This document shows positions 9,034 through 17,575 of a stretch of 64,000 nt of DNA, piece after piece (positions within the stretch are counted from its first letter, which is position 1; every line of letters begins with the position of its first letter). The stretch comes from Shewanella cutis. Its GTDB lineage: Bacteria > Pseudomonadota > Gammaproteobacteria > Enterobacterales > Shewanellaceae. The notes below the pieces were generated by a model. It had not been told where the DNA came from and ran no database searches. It worked only from the letters and a program-made list of their open reading frames with translations. A program made the position numbers and the translations under genes. The stretch spans positions 1 to 64,000 of the forward strand of contig NZ_JACSDI010000017.1 in NCBI RefSeq assembly GCF_022410515.1, given 5' to 3'.

Positions 9034-9573
9034 ATGATGACTCACAATCACATGACAAAGACGGCATTGGTCATTATTGATGTGCAAAACGACTACTTTG
9101 TTGATGGGGCTTACCCGCAATGGCAAGTCAATGAGATGCTAGAACGCACTTTGCATTGTGCACAACAAGCGCAGCAACAGGGAATGCCGATTATTTTAGT
9201 GCAGCATATCGCCGATACTACTCAAGGTATGGCTCCCTTTTTTAACCCAGGAACCCAGGGGGTTGAAATTCATCCCAAACTCTTGGCGCTACTACCTAAT
9301 GCCCCCATCGTCGTTAAACAGTTTGCCGACAGTTTTGACAACACAGAGCTAGCCAAGCAGCTGCAAGAAATGCAGATAACTCACTTATTGTTATGCGGCA
9401 TCATGACGCAAAACTGCGTGACGCATACTGCCTTATCTCATTCGGCACTCAGCTATTCGGTCAAAATTATCAGTGATGCTTGTACAGCTCCCACGCAAAT
9501 GGTGCATCAAATCGCCCTTAGCGCCCTATCCCGCAGAGTTGAGTTAATTGATAGCCAAGATCTATCTAGATAG
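9034..9573 (+). CDS. isochorismatase-like cysteine hydrolase
   Basis: The 179-residue protein belongs to the isochorismatase/nicotinamidase superfamily. The catalytic triad is visible: Asp in ALVIIDVQNDYF, Lys in VVKQFADSFDNTEL and Cys in CGIMTQNCVTHTA, with the cis-peptide region before it. These enzymes cut amide or vinyl-ether bonds, and the substrate cannot be told from sequence. The start has AGGAG at 9020-9024. It is probably controlled by the divergent GlxA-type regulator. Confidence 0.85.
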   Translation: MMTHNHMTKTALVIIDVQNDYFVDGAYPQWQVNEMLERTLHCAQQAQQQGMPIILVQHIADTTQGMAPFFNPGTQGVEIHPKLLALLPNAPIVVKQFADSFDNTELAKQLQEMQITHLLLCGIMTQNCVTHTALSHSALSYSVKIISDACTAPTQMVHQIALSALSRRVELIDSQDLSR

Positions 9574-9574
9574 C

Positions 9575-9600
9575 AAAAAGCCCTCATCAGAGGGCTTTTT
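9575..9600. terminator. bidirectional rho-independent terminator
   Basis: The hairpin AAAAAGCCCTC-ATCA-GAGGGCTTTTT serves the cysteine hydrolase on the plus strand and cymA on the minus strand. Confidence 0.9.
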
Positions 9601-9631
9601 ATTGAATATTAAGCTATTGAAGCGTTAAACC

Positions 9632-10195
9632 TTATCCTTTTGGATAGGGGTGAGCGACACCTTTGTGGCAATCCACACAGGTCTTTCTCGCTTCAGGATC
9701 TTTCTTGAAGTTGTTGGTGTGCATTCTCACAGCCATTGGCTTCATAGTTTCTGGCTGGTTTTCATAAATGCGAGTATGGCAGTGTTGGCAGTTCGCTGAG
9801 TCATTACCACGGAAGTAAGCCAACGCTTTGTCTGCTTGCTCTTTGCGGTTTTCATCTAACCAAGCTTGAGTGTTAAAACCATCAATTGTTAAGAAACCAT
9901 ATAAATCTTTAGATACGATGATTTTCTTAATTAAATAATCAACAGGGCCATGGGGTAAGTGACAGTCTTGACACTGAACAGTAATCCCCGCTTTGCCGCC
10001 GCCATGGGCAGACGCCAGTACTTCATGCTTCAAAGAATGATTGCTATGGCAAGACATACAGAACTCATCTGTACTTGTCGCATGTAAAGTCTGCTGAGTT
10101 GCAAAATAGCCCACAACACCAATCACGATACCAACAACCAGTAGCGCTAGGATGGAATATTTCGCGCTGGGTTTAAATAGTGCACGCCAGTTCAT
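9632..10195 (-). CDS. cymA: tetraheme c-type cytochrome CymA (quinol dehydrogenase)
   Basis: CymA oxidises menaquinol in the inner membrane and passes electrons to many periplasmic reductases in Shewanella (fumarate, nitrate, metal oxides, DMSO). The 187-residue NapC/NirT-family protein has one N-terminal anchor (residues 13-33) and four CXXCH heme sites at residues 46-50, 75-79, 136-140 and 173-177. The first heme is in the CMSCHSNHSLKHE context typical of the quinol site. The length matches S. oneidensis CymA exactly. It is monocistronic, with a terminator after it and a candidate CRP site upstream. Confidence 0.97.
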   Translation of the reverse strand: MNWRALFKPSAKYSILALLVVGIVIGVVGYFATQQTLHATSTDEFCMSCHSNHSLKHEVLASAHGGGKAGITVQCQDCHLPHGPVDYLIKKIIVSKDLYGFLTIDGFNTQAWLDENRKEQADKALAYFRGNDSANCQHCHTRIYENQPETMKPMAVRMHTNNFKKDPEARKTCVDCHKGVAHPYPKG

Positions 10196-10603
10196 TACTC
10201 TATCTCCAAAATATTGTCAAAATCAGTTTTTATAAGACTATTTTATGTTTTTTTATTTATTAGAAGTTTGATTTCAAGCCTAAAAATGCCGATTAATTAA
10301 AACTTAAAGTGCAAAATGAGACTTAGCTCTAATTCTGATTACTACAACTCACTAAAACCAGCTTAGCAGAGCGTTAGAGCACTTCAACTCCAGCTAATAC
10401 ATTCATCATTATGTTTAACGACTAATGATTAAGCACCACCTTAAGTAGCTAAGGCAATGAAATCATTTTTAGAATACAAAAATGTGATCAAGGCGACATT
10501 TAACCTTTGATGTAACAATCTGATGCATAAAAACAAACTCAAAACGAAACTTTTTATGCACTTTGTAGGTCTTTAAGGGTAGGTACACTGGCATCGGTTT
10601 TTT
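10196..10603. other. 408-base intergenic region before cymA and the copper cluster
   Basis: This AT-rich region separates cymA (minus) from the first gene of the metal cluster (plus) and should contain both promoters. The only clear element I see is the CRP-like palindrome at 10483-10498. No small open reading frame with a convincing ribosome site was noticed. Confidence 0.6.
10483..10498. promoter_or_regulatory. candidate CRP binding site
   Basis: TGTGA-TCAAGG-CGACA matches the CRP consensus TGTGA-N6-TCACA at 9 of 10 specified bases, and the flanks extend the dyad (AAA...TTT). CRP is known to activate cymA and anaerobic respiration in S. oneidensis. However, the site lies about 290 bases from the cymA start and 105 bases before the 10604 gene, so its target is unsure. 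Confidence 0.5.
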
Positions 10604-10966
10604 ATGGCGAAGTTTTGGATCACCATAGCACTGTTATTTTCACTGTTTAGTCAATCGACGATAGTGAAAGCTATGCCTACGCCAGCGATAAATGACTTAT
10701 TCCATTCCCACTGTATGCAAATGGCCGATGACAACATAAATTGTGTTGCGCCAGATGGCACACAAGAAGAATGCATGATTCACTGCCAAGACTCTCTTAC
10801 CAATCATTGCAAAACCCACTGTCTCGCAAAACTTTTTATTACTTCACCACCTCTTCCACTGGTACTAATGAGTCATGCGAGTAAGCTGATTACGAGCTCA
10901 AGTTGGGCGATTCAAACCGCCGAATTAGGCTTAACCACACCTCCCCCTAACTCCGATTTGCTGTAG
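10604..10966 (+). CDS. small secreted Cys/His-rich protein, possibly metal-responsive
   Basis: The 120-residue protein has a signal peptide (residues 1-23, cleavage near VKAM). A Cys/His/Met cluster follows (HSHCMQM, NINC, EECMIHC, HCKTHC), then a mildly hydrophobic segment and a polar tail. This layout resembles CopL-type metal-binding proteins found next to copper genes, and a second protein of the same plan lies at 11623. Metal binding is inferred from composition and context only. The ribosome site is weak. Confidence 0.5.
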   Translation: MAKFWITIALLFSLFSQSTIVKAMPTPAINDLFHSHCMQMADDNINCVAPDGTQEECMIHCQDSLTNHCKTHCLAKLFITSPPLPLVLMSHASKLITSSSWAIQTAELGLTTPPPNSDLL

Positions 10967-11059
10967 CTAATCTTTTTAATCATTAAATCGATTCAAGATT
11001 TCGCGACGATGCCGCCACGATTTGGTGCTCACGCGAACACGCAAATTTTGGAGTTTATT

Positions 11060-11515
11060 ATGAAAACGACCTTATTTAGTAAAATTTTCGTTGGCGTTAC
11101 ATTCATCATCAGTACTATTGCTATCAGCATGACGGCGAGTGCTGCGACCTTGAAGGGCACTGATACACTCAATGTGGTCAGCATTAATGGCCAAGCAACT
11201 CAATCCTTTAAACCAGTACAACTACCTGAAGGTAAAGTACTAATTGAAGTAAAATATCAAGATCTATTCAGTTATCGCGCCGATGACAGTGGTACTTGGG
11301 TGAAGTCTGAGCCTCTATTCTTTACCCTAGATGTTGCACCGCAGTCGAATTACCAGATCAGTGCTCCAACATTAACTAGCGAGGCTGATGCCAAACGTTT
11401 TATCAATAACCCTCGTATACAGCTCAGTGTGGATGGTGCCACACCACTGCCACTCGTCTTGCAAAATCACAATCAGTTAATGGCAGAGCTCTTGCGAAAT
11501 CAAGTCGCGAGATAA
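11060..11515 (+). CDS. DUF2057 family periplasmic protein (YccT-like)
   Basis: This is a 151-residue exported protein with a signal peptide ending near TASA-A. The mature part has the DUF2057 pattern: an initial beta strand (LKGTDTLNVVSINGQ), then LPEGKVLIEVKYQDLF and a C-terminal NNPRIQLSV stretch. The start at 11060 has GGAG at 11050-11053; an upstream in-frame ATG at 11009 lacks one and would spoil the signal peptide. E. coli YccT, of the same family, is linked to curli regulation. Why it sits inside a metal cluster is unclear. Confidence 0.75.
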   Translation: MKTTLFSKIFVGVTFIISTIAISMTASAATLKGTDTLNVVSINGQATQSFKPVQLPEGKVLIEVKYQDLFSYRADDSGTWVKSEPLFFTLDVAPQSNYQISAPTLTSEADAKRFINNPRIQLSVDGATPLPLVLQNHNQLMAELLRNQVAR

Positions 11516-11622
11516 TCCAACCTAAGGAGCAATGAGCTGAGGCATTAACTAAAATGTGAATTAACGCATTGCAGCATAATGCCTCTGTGCTAGAATCCAA
11601 GCGTTCATTATCTGGAATTATT

Positions 11623-12063
11623 ATGCATCAAACACTTAGTCGTTATTTATTAGTCATATTCACTTTACTCGCATTGGTCGGGCAAGGTGTTGTGTCTAAT
11701 GGACACGCAAGAGTGGCGCACTCAATGGAGATGAGCGCGATGATTCATAACCCTTCCAACCAAGGAATGGATCACGCGGCAATGATGCAAATGAACACCG
11801 AGCACCACGCTGACGCCAGTGCAATGGCCAATACAAATTGCTGTAACGATCAAATGCTTCCCGGCGCGAAGCAGCATTGCTGTGATGGCACCACATCGTG
11901 TCTTAACGATTGTGGACATTGTTTGACGATTTCAGTTGCTGGTACGCTTTTCAGTCCACATCTTTGGCCAAGTGTGAGCCTGAGTGACACCCCAATGGCC
12001 ACTCCTATGCCTCATTTCCACTCTATCTCTTTATCGTCGGCCTTCAAACCGCCGATAGCCTAG
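11623..12063 (+). CDS. secreted Met/His/Cys-rich protein (CopL-like)
   Basis: This is a 146-residue protein with a signal peptide (residues 1-25). A mature region dense in Met and His follows (MEMSAMIHN, MDHAAMMQMNTEHH), then Cys motifs (NCCND, HCCDG, CLNDCGHCL). Met/His-rich segments of this type bind Cu(I)/Cu(II) in periplasmic copper proteins. The position just before the heavy-metal-binding and CusBA genes supports a copper role by inference. The start at ATG 11623 is preferred to the open TTG at 11569 because only it begins with a signal sequence. Confidence 0.55.
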   Translation: MHQTLSRYLLVIFTLLALVGQGVVSNGHARVAHSMEMSAMIHNPSNQGMDHAAMMQMNTEHHADASAMANTNCCNDQMLPGAKQHCCDGTTSCLNDCGHCLTISVAGTLFSPHLWPSVSLSDTPMATPMPHFHSISLSSAFKPPIA

Positions 12064-12278
12064 CCTCATTGTGCCCTTTTTTCAGGGCGAACCAAGCTAA
12101 CTATTTATTTTGCCGTTTATTGTGGTGCCAACATTTCAAGCACCCAGAGTAAAGCAAAAACGTTGTACTGAGCCTATCGCCACCTGTGGCGTCCATTCTT
12201 GATTAAAGATCTCAAGAAATAAGCTCAATCACGTTTGTGTGCTCATATTCGGCCATAAAACCCGATGGAGTGAACAAT

Positions 12279-12539
12279 ATGAAAACTTTAATCAATCTCG
12301 CCTTAGTTGCATTGTTAATGACGAGCACCAGTGTGTTTGCCAACGCAGCACCCCATGAGCATCACCATAACAATGCTGCGCCACAGGAAAAAGCTCACAC
12401 CTATGTATGCCCTATGCACCCAGAAGTGACAGGCAACAAAGATGACACCTGTCCTAAATGTGGCATGAACTTAGAGCCTAAAGCGACGACAGAAAAAAAG
12501 ACTGACGCTGCAGCGCACAAAGATCACGCGCACCACTAA
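12279..12539 (+). CDS. periplasmic heavy-metal-binding domain protein
   Basis: This is an 86-residue protein with a signal peptide (cleavage near VFA-NAA), a His-rich linker (HEHHHNN) and one heavy-metal-binding module with YVCPMHPE and CPKCGMNLEP. It ends in a His-rich tail (HKDHAHH). This same module occurs three times at the N-terminus of the CusB homologue that starts 21 bases downstream. A role as a soluble copper carrier feeding the pump is plausible (inference). GGAG at 12267-12270 sets the start at 12279. Confidence 0.8.
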   Translation: MKTLINLALVALLMTSTSVFANAAPHEHHHNNAAPQEKAHTYVCPMHPEVTGNKDDTCPKCGMNLEPKATTEKKTDAAAHKDHAHH

Positions 12540-12560
12540 GCTAGGCTGGAGATGAGGCAT

Positions 12561-14183
12561 ATGAACCCATTTAACACAGTAACAAAGCCGAGCCCTAAGG
12601 CAGTATTGATACTCAGTAGTCTACTGATGAGTACGCCTTGGTTAGCCCAGGCTCAGCTCGTTGATCCTGCGACTCAGACCGAAGCAGGACATCAGCATCA
12701 CAGCAATACCGCCAATCAAGTAAAAACCTATACATGCCCAATGCATCCAGAGGTAGAAAGCCACGAACCCGGCCGTTGCCCTCAGTGCAATATGTTTTTA
12801 GTTGAGAAAACTGAGACATCAGCTTCAGGCCAACCACAAGAGGCAAAAGATGCCACGGCACCAACCTATATTTGCCCTATGCACCCCGAAGTGGTGAGCC
12901 ACGAGCCAGGACGTTGCCCTCAGTGCAATATGTTCCTTGTTGAAAAGGCAGACAATCCCAACACTGCTGCGGAGCATCAAGCACATACTCCAAGCCAAAA
13001 TGCGACTCAAGTATTTAATACCCCCACGCCTAAGGCCAACAACTTAGTCAAAAATCAAAGCACGGAGGCAACCATTAAGTATGTGTGCCCTATGCATGCC
13101 CATATTATTAGCGATGTACCCAGTACTTGTCCTATCTGTGGGATGAATTTAGAGAAGGTTGAAATTGGCGGTAATACGCAGGAGATCAACATTAATGTCT
13201 CTGGCAGTATGCAACAGGCACTTGCGCTTAAGGTCGCCAAAGTTGAACGCGATACCCTATGGAAGTTTGTCGAAACCGTTGGGCAAATCGACTATGACGA
13301 GAGTCAGATCAGCCATATTCATGCCCGAGTCACCGGCTGGGTTGAAAAATTGATGGTTAAATCGATGGGCGATACTGTCAAAAAGGGCCAACTACTTTAT
13401 GAGATCTATTCACCCGATTTAGTTAATGCTCAGGATGACTATCTGCTGGCATTAGATACTGCAAAAACCGCAGGCAACCAAAAATACCAAGATCTGGTGC
13501 GCAGAGCAGGCTTAAGGTTGTCATTCCTTGGATTTAACGAGCAACAAATCAAGCAATTAGCCAATTCACGCCAAACCCAGTATCGCGTACCGTTTTATGC
13601 ACAACAGGAAGGGGTTGTCGAAACGCTCTCTATCCGTGACGGTATGTATATTGAACCCTCTACCGAGGTCATGTCTTTAGTCGACCTTTCTAAGGTATGG
13701 GTCATAGCCGATGTGTTTGAGAATGAACAAAGCTGGATCAGCGTCGGGCAAAAAGCTGAAGTCTCTGTTCCCGCGATGAATATCAGAGGTATCGAAGGCA
13801 AGATTGACTACATCTATCCCGAGCTAGACCCCATCACCCGCAGCCTAAGAGTGCGCGTAGTGCTGAATAATAAAGACATCTCCTTAAGACCTAAGACGCT
13901 CGCGAAGGTCGCACTCTTTGGTGGCCCCAATAAAGATGTGCTGGTGATCCCGCAAGAAGCACTGATCCAAACGGGTAAAGAAAACCGCGTAATAGTCAAA
14001 CAGGCTGACGACAGCTTTATCGCTAAAGCCGTCACTGTGGGCATGATGAGCCAAGGTAAGGCCGAGATAATATCAGGGCTAAGCGAAGGTGAACGAGTCG
14101 TAACATCGGGGCAATTCTTACTCGACTCCGAAGCAAGCCTCAAGGGCAGCTTAATGCGTTTAAACAGCGGTCATCAGCACTAG
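12561..14183 (+). CDS. cusB: CusB-type RND efflux periplasmic adaptor with three metal-binding modules
   Basis: This is the membrane-fusion (adaptor) subunit of a Cu(I)/Ag(I)-type efflux pump, about 540 residues. After a signal sequence it carries three heavy-metal-binding modules (about residues 56-84, 102-130 and 174-199). The first two are nearly identical (CPMHPEV...CPQCNMFLVEK); the third ends CPICGMNLE. The HlyD-like adaptor follows: barrel-sandwich hybrid (HARVTGWVEKLMVKSMGD), alpha hairpin (LVNAQDDYLLALDTAK), beta barrel and a C-terminal domain (VIPQEALIQTG...GLSEGERVVTSG). ATG 12561 has GGAG about nine bases before it; an ATG at 12552 is too close to it. E. coli CusB lacks such N-terminal modules. 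Confidence 0.92.
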   Translation: MNPFNTVTKPSPKAVLILSSLLMSTPWLAQAQLVDPATQTEAGHQHHSNTANQVKTYTCPMHPEVESHEPGRCPQCNMFLVEKTETSASGQPQEAKDATAPTYICPMHPEVVSHEPGRCPQCNMFLVEKADNPNTAAEHQAHTPSQNATQVFNTPTPKANNLVKNQSTEATIKYVCPMHAHIISDVPSTCPICGMNLEKVEIGGNTQEININVSGSMQQALALKVAKVERDTLWKFVETVGQIDYDESQISHIHARVTGWVEKLMVKSMGDTVKKGQLLYEIYSPDLVNAQDDYLLALDTAKTAGNQKYQDLVRRAGLRLSFLGFNEQQIKQLANSRQTQYRVPFYAQQEGVVETLSIRDGMYIEPSTEVMSLVDLSKVWVIADVFENEQSWISVGQKAEVSVPAMNIRGIEGKIDYIYPELDPITRSLRVRVVLNNKDISLRPKTLAKVALFGGPNKDVLVIPQEALIQTGKENRVIVKQADDSFIAKAVTVGMMSQGKAEIISGLSEGERVVTSGQFLLDSEASLKGSLMRLNSGHQH

Positions 14184-14192
14184 GAGCGCATT

Positions 14193-17100
14193 ATGTTGAA
14201 ATATATTATCGAGGCCTCGATTAGACAAAGGCTCATGGTGCTCATTATCGCCATGATGATCACTTTATGGGGTGTACAGGAGCTGCGCAAAACGCCGCTT
14301 GATGCCCTGCCGGATTTATCCGATGTACAAGTAATCATCAAAACAACCTACCCCGGCCAAGCCCCCAAATTAGTGGAGGAACAAGTCACCTACCCACTAT
14401 CGACTGCGATGCTCGCCGTACCCGGTGCCAAAACCGTGCGGGGCTTCTCGATGTTTGGCGACTCCTACGTCTATGTGATTTTTGATGATGGCACCGATAT
14501 CTACTGGGCCCGCTCACGGGTACTCGAATATTTAAGCCAAATCGGCAGTAGACTCCCCGCGGGAGTACAGCCGTCCCTCGGTCCCGATGCCTCTGGTGTG
14601 GGCTGGGTGTTTGAGTACGCGCTGGTCGATCGCTCCGGCAATTTAGATCTCTCACAACTCAAAAGTCTGCAGGATTGGTATCTCAAACTTGAGCTGCAAA
14701 GTGTCGCAGGTGTGTCCGAAGTCGCCACTGTGGGTGGGATGGAGCAAACCTATCAGGTAGTGCTCGAGCCAGACAAAATGGCGATCTATAAACTCGATAT
14801 TGCCAGCATCAAAAATGCCATTGAAAACTCGAATAGCGAGGCAGGCGGTTCCGTAGTGGAAATGGCCGAAGCCGAATATATGGTGCGCGCTAAGGGTTAT
14901 CGCCAAACCCTAGAAGACTTTCGCGAAATCCCCTTAGGCATTACTAGCCCTTCTGGCACCAGTTTAACCCTAAAAGATGTGGCAACCATCCGCAAAGGTC
15001 CCGCTGCAAGGCGCGGCATTGCAGAACTCGACGGCGAAGGCGAAGTCGTCGGCGGCATTATTGTCATGCGCTACGGTGAAAACGCCCTGAGTACGATTGA
15101 CGCAGTTAAAGCCAAGCTAGAGGAATTAAGCGCTGGATTGCCCGAAGGTGTAGAAATCGTCCCGACCTATGATCGCTCAAATTTAATTTTGAAATCCGTT
15201 GATAACCTGTTCAACAAGGTCGTTGAAGAAATGTTGGTCGTCGGGCTGGTGTGCCTGCTATTTTTGCTGCATGCACGTTCAACCTTAGTCGCGATAGTGA
15301 CCCTACCGCTTTCGATCCTGATCGCCTTTATCGTGATGAATAAGCTAGGAGTGAACGCCAACATTATGAGCCTTGGAGGCATCGCGATTGCTATCGGCGC
15401 TGTCGTCGACGGTGCAATTGTGATGATTGAGAATCTACACAAACATTTGGAGCAATTTCACAGCGAGCATCAGCGCGAACCTAATGTGAAAGAGCACTGG
15501 CGCATAGTCACACAAGCTTCAACAGAAGTGGGCCCAGCGCTATTTTTCTCACTCCTGATTATCACATTAAGCTTTGTGCCTGTGTTTGCTCTCGAAGCGC
15601 AGGAAGGACGCTTGTTTGCACCGCTGGCCTACACCAAATCCTTTGCGATGGCAGCCTCAGCCATTTTGGCCATCACACTGGTACCTGTGTTGATGGGCTT
15701 TTTTATTCGTGGAAAAATCCCTAGCGAAAACAAAAACCCCATTAGCCGAGTGTTAATCGCCCTCTATAAACCAGCTCTTAATCTAGTGCTCAGCTTCCCT
15801 AAAATCACTATCGCTTTGGCGCTATTGGCTTTAGTCAGCGCTTGGTATCCCTTCACGCGCATGGGGAGTGAATTTATGCCTGAACTCGAAGAAGGCGATT
15901 TACTCTATATGCCAACAGCATTGCCAGGGATTAGCGCCAGTAAGGCTGCCGAAGTGCTACAACAAACCGACCGCTTGATCAAAACCGTCCCCGAAGTGGC
16001 TCGCGTTTTTGGTAAAGTGGGACGCGCCGAAACTGCGACCGATCCTGCACCATTGACCATGCTCGAAACCACCATCATGCTAAAACCCCATGAAGAGTGG
16101 CGTGAAGGTATGACCTTAGATGGCATCATTAATCAGTTGCAGCAAACCGTTAAAGTCCCCGGCTTGACAAACGCTTGGGTGCAACCTATCAAGACCCGTA
16201 TCGACATGCTATCAACGGGGATTAAAACGCCTGTCGGGATCAAAATCACTGGTGCCGATGTCAATGAGCTGCAACAGCTTGGCACCCAAATTGAAGCCAT
16301 TCTTAGTCGGATGCCACACACTAAATCAGCCTATGCCGAGCGCACCAGTGGCGGACGTTATATCGATATTACCCCCAAATTGGATGTCGCGGCCCGCTAC
16401 GGCATGAACTTACAGGATATTCAAGATGTTGTGCGTTACGCTATTGGCGGTATGGATATAGGCCAATCAGTGCAGGGAGCAGAGCGCTATCCAATTAACC
16501 TGCGCTACCCACGGGAACTGCGCGACAATATTGAAAAACTGCGTGAACTGCCAGTCATCACTAAATCGGGGAATTATTTACCGCTACGTAACTTAGCAGA
16601 GATTGAGATCACCGAAGGCGCGCCAATGCTCGCAAGTGAAAATGGTCGCCTTATCTCTTGGGTATTTATCGAAATAGAGGGAACCTCCATTGGCGAGTAT
16701 ATTACTAGCGCCAAGCAAACTCTCAGCGCCGAACTTAACGTGCCGCCCCGTTACAGCTATAGCTTTGCGGGCCAGTACGAGTACATGCAGCGGGTCGATG
16801 CCAAACTCAAGCAAGTGATCCCAATGGCATTAGGGGTCATCTTTATCCTACTGATGCTGACCTTCGGCTCCACCATGCAAGCAAGCATGATCATGCTAAG
16901 CCTGCCGTTTGCCTTAGTTGGTAGCACTTGGCTGTTGTATCTGCTGGATTACAACATCTCGGTTGCCGTCGCGGTTGGTATGATCGCCCTTGCGGGCGTG
17001 GCGGCGGAGTTTGGGGTGATCATGCTGGTCTATTTAAATAACGCCATTAAGCATCGGCAGGATAACAATACGTATCACAGCGTTGAGGACTTAAAAGAAG

Positions 17101-17330
17101 CCCTAATTGAAGGCGCTGTGATGCGGATACGTCCTAAGGCGATGACGGTTGCCACCATCTTCTTCGGCCTATTGCCCATTATGTGGGGCGCAGGTTCGGG
17201 TAATGATGTGATGCAAAAAATCGCGGCGCCCATGGTCGGAGGAATGGTCACGGCCCCAATTCTGTCGCTATTTGTACTGCCGGCTCTGTATTTGCTCGTT
17301 TACTCGCGTAAATTAAAGCAAGTCGCTTAA
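14193..17330 (+). CDS. cusA: CusA/CzcA-family heavy-metal RND transporter
   Basis: This is an inner-membrane proton-driven pump of the HME-RND family, 1045 residues. It has twelve membrane segments and two periplasmic loops. The TM4 region carries the family motif GAVVDGAIVMIENLHKHLE, with the acidic residues used for proton relay. The strict family N-terminus (LDALPDLSDVQVIIKTTYPGQAPKLVEEQVTYP) is present. Met residues in the second periplasmic loop (IDMLSTGIKTP) and the close match to CusA suggest Cu(I)/Ag(I) rather than zinc. AGGAG lies just before the start, nine bases after cusB. No CusC-like outer-membrane gene is in this cluster. Confidence 0.93.
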   Translation: MLKYIIEASIRQRLMVLIIAMMITLWGVQELRKTPLDALPDLSDVQVIIKTTYPGQAPKLVEEQVTYPLSTAMLAVPGAKTVRGFSMFGDSYVYVIFDDGTDIYWARSRVLEYLSQIGSRLPAGVQPSLGPDASGVGWVFEYALVDRSGNLDLSQLKSLQDWYLKLELQSVAGVSEVATVGGMEQTYQVVLEPDKMAIYKLDIASIKNAIENSNSEAGGSVVEMAEAEYMVRAKGYRQTLEDFREIPLGITSPSGTSLTLKDVATIRKGPAARRGIAELDGEGEVVGGIIVMRYGENALSTIDAVKAKLEELSAGLPEGVEIVPTYDRSNLILKSVDNLFNKVVEEMLVVGLVCLLFLLHARSTLVAIVTLPLSILIAFIVMNKLGVNANIMSLGGIAIAIGAVVDGAIVMIENLHKHLEQFHSEHQREPNVKEHWRIVTQASTEVGPALFFSLLIITLSFVPVFALEAQEGRLFAPLAYTKSFAMAASAILAITLVPVLMGFFIRGKIPSENKNPISRVLIALYKPALNLVLSFPKITIALALLALVSAWYPFTRMGSEFMPELEEGDLLYMPTALPGISASKAAEVLQQTDRLIKTVPEVARVFGKVGRAETATDPAPLTMLETTIMLKPHEEWREGMTLDGIINQLQQTVKVPGLTNAWVQPIKTRIDMLSTGIKTPVGIKITGADVNELQQLGTQIEAILSRMPHTKSAYAERTSGGRYIDITPKLDVAARYGMNLQDIQDVVRYAIGGMDIGQSVQGAERYPINLRYPRELRDNIEKLRELPVITKSGNYLPLRNLAEIEITEGAPMLASENGRLISWVFIEIEGTSIGEYITSAKQTLSAELNVPPRYSYSFAGQYEYMQRVDAKLKQVIPMALGVIFILLMLTFGSTMQASMIMLSLPFALVGSTWLLYLLDYNISVAVAVGMIALAGVAAEFGVIMLVYLNNAIKHRQDNNTYHSVEDLKEALIEGAVMRIRPKAMTVATIFFGLLPIMWGAGSGNDVMQKIAAPMVGGMVTAPILSLFVLPALYLLVYSRKLKQVA

Positions 17331-17352
17331 TAAACGGCATTAGATAACATCG

Positions 17353-17385
17353 AACCCCTAATGAGTCACGTCTTAGGGGTTTATT
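17353..17385 (+). terminator. probable terminator after cusA
   Basis: AACCCCTAA and TTAGGGGTT form a 9-bp stem with an 11-base loop, followed by TTATTTAT. It is placed just after the cusA stop. Confidence 0.65.
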
Positions 17386-17575
17386 TATCTTAAGGCAATA
17401 CCAGTATTAAATTATCTATTTCATCATGTTAAAATTTTTATATAACATCAAGTGTTAATGTTTTCAGGTAGCGAGTCGCTCCCCATCAATCCCGATTAGC
17501 GAATCTCACTGTTTCACGGCACAATAGCAATATGCAACACCATGTTTTTCTCCATAGCAGAAAGGATGCCCGCGA

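Noticed and set aside
12064-12278. GCCC...GGGC hairpin after the 11623 gene as a terminator
   Set aside because: The loop contains the T-run and no T-run follows the stem, so termination is doubtful.
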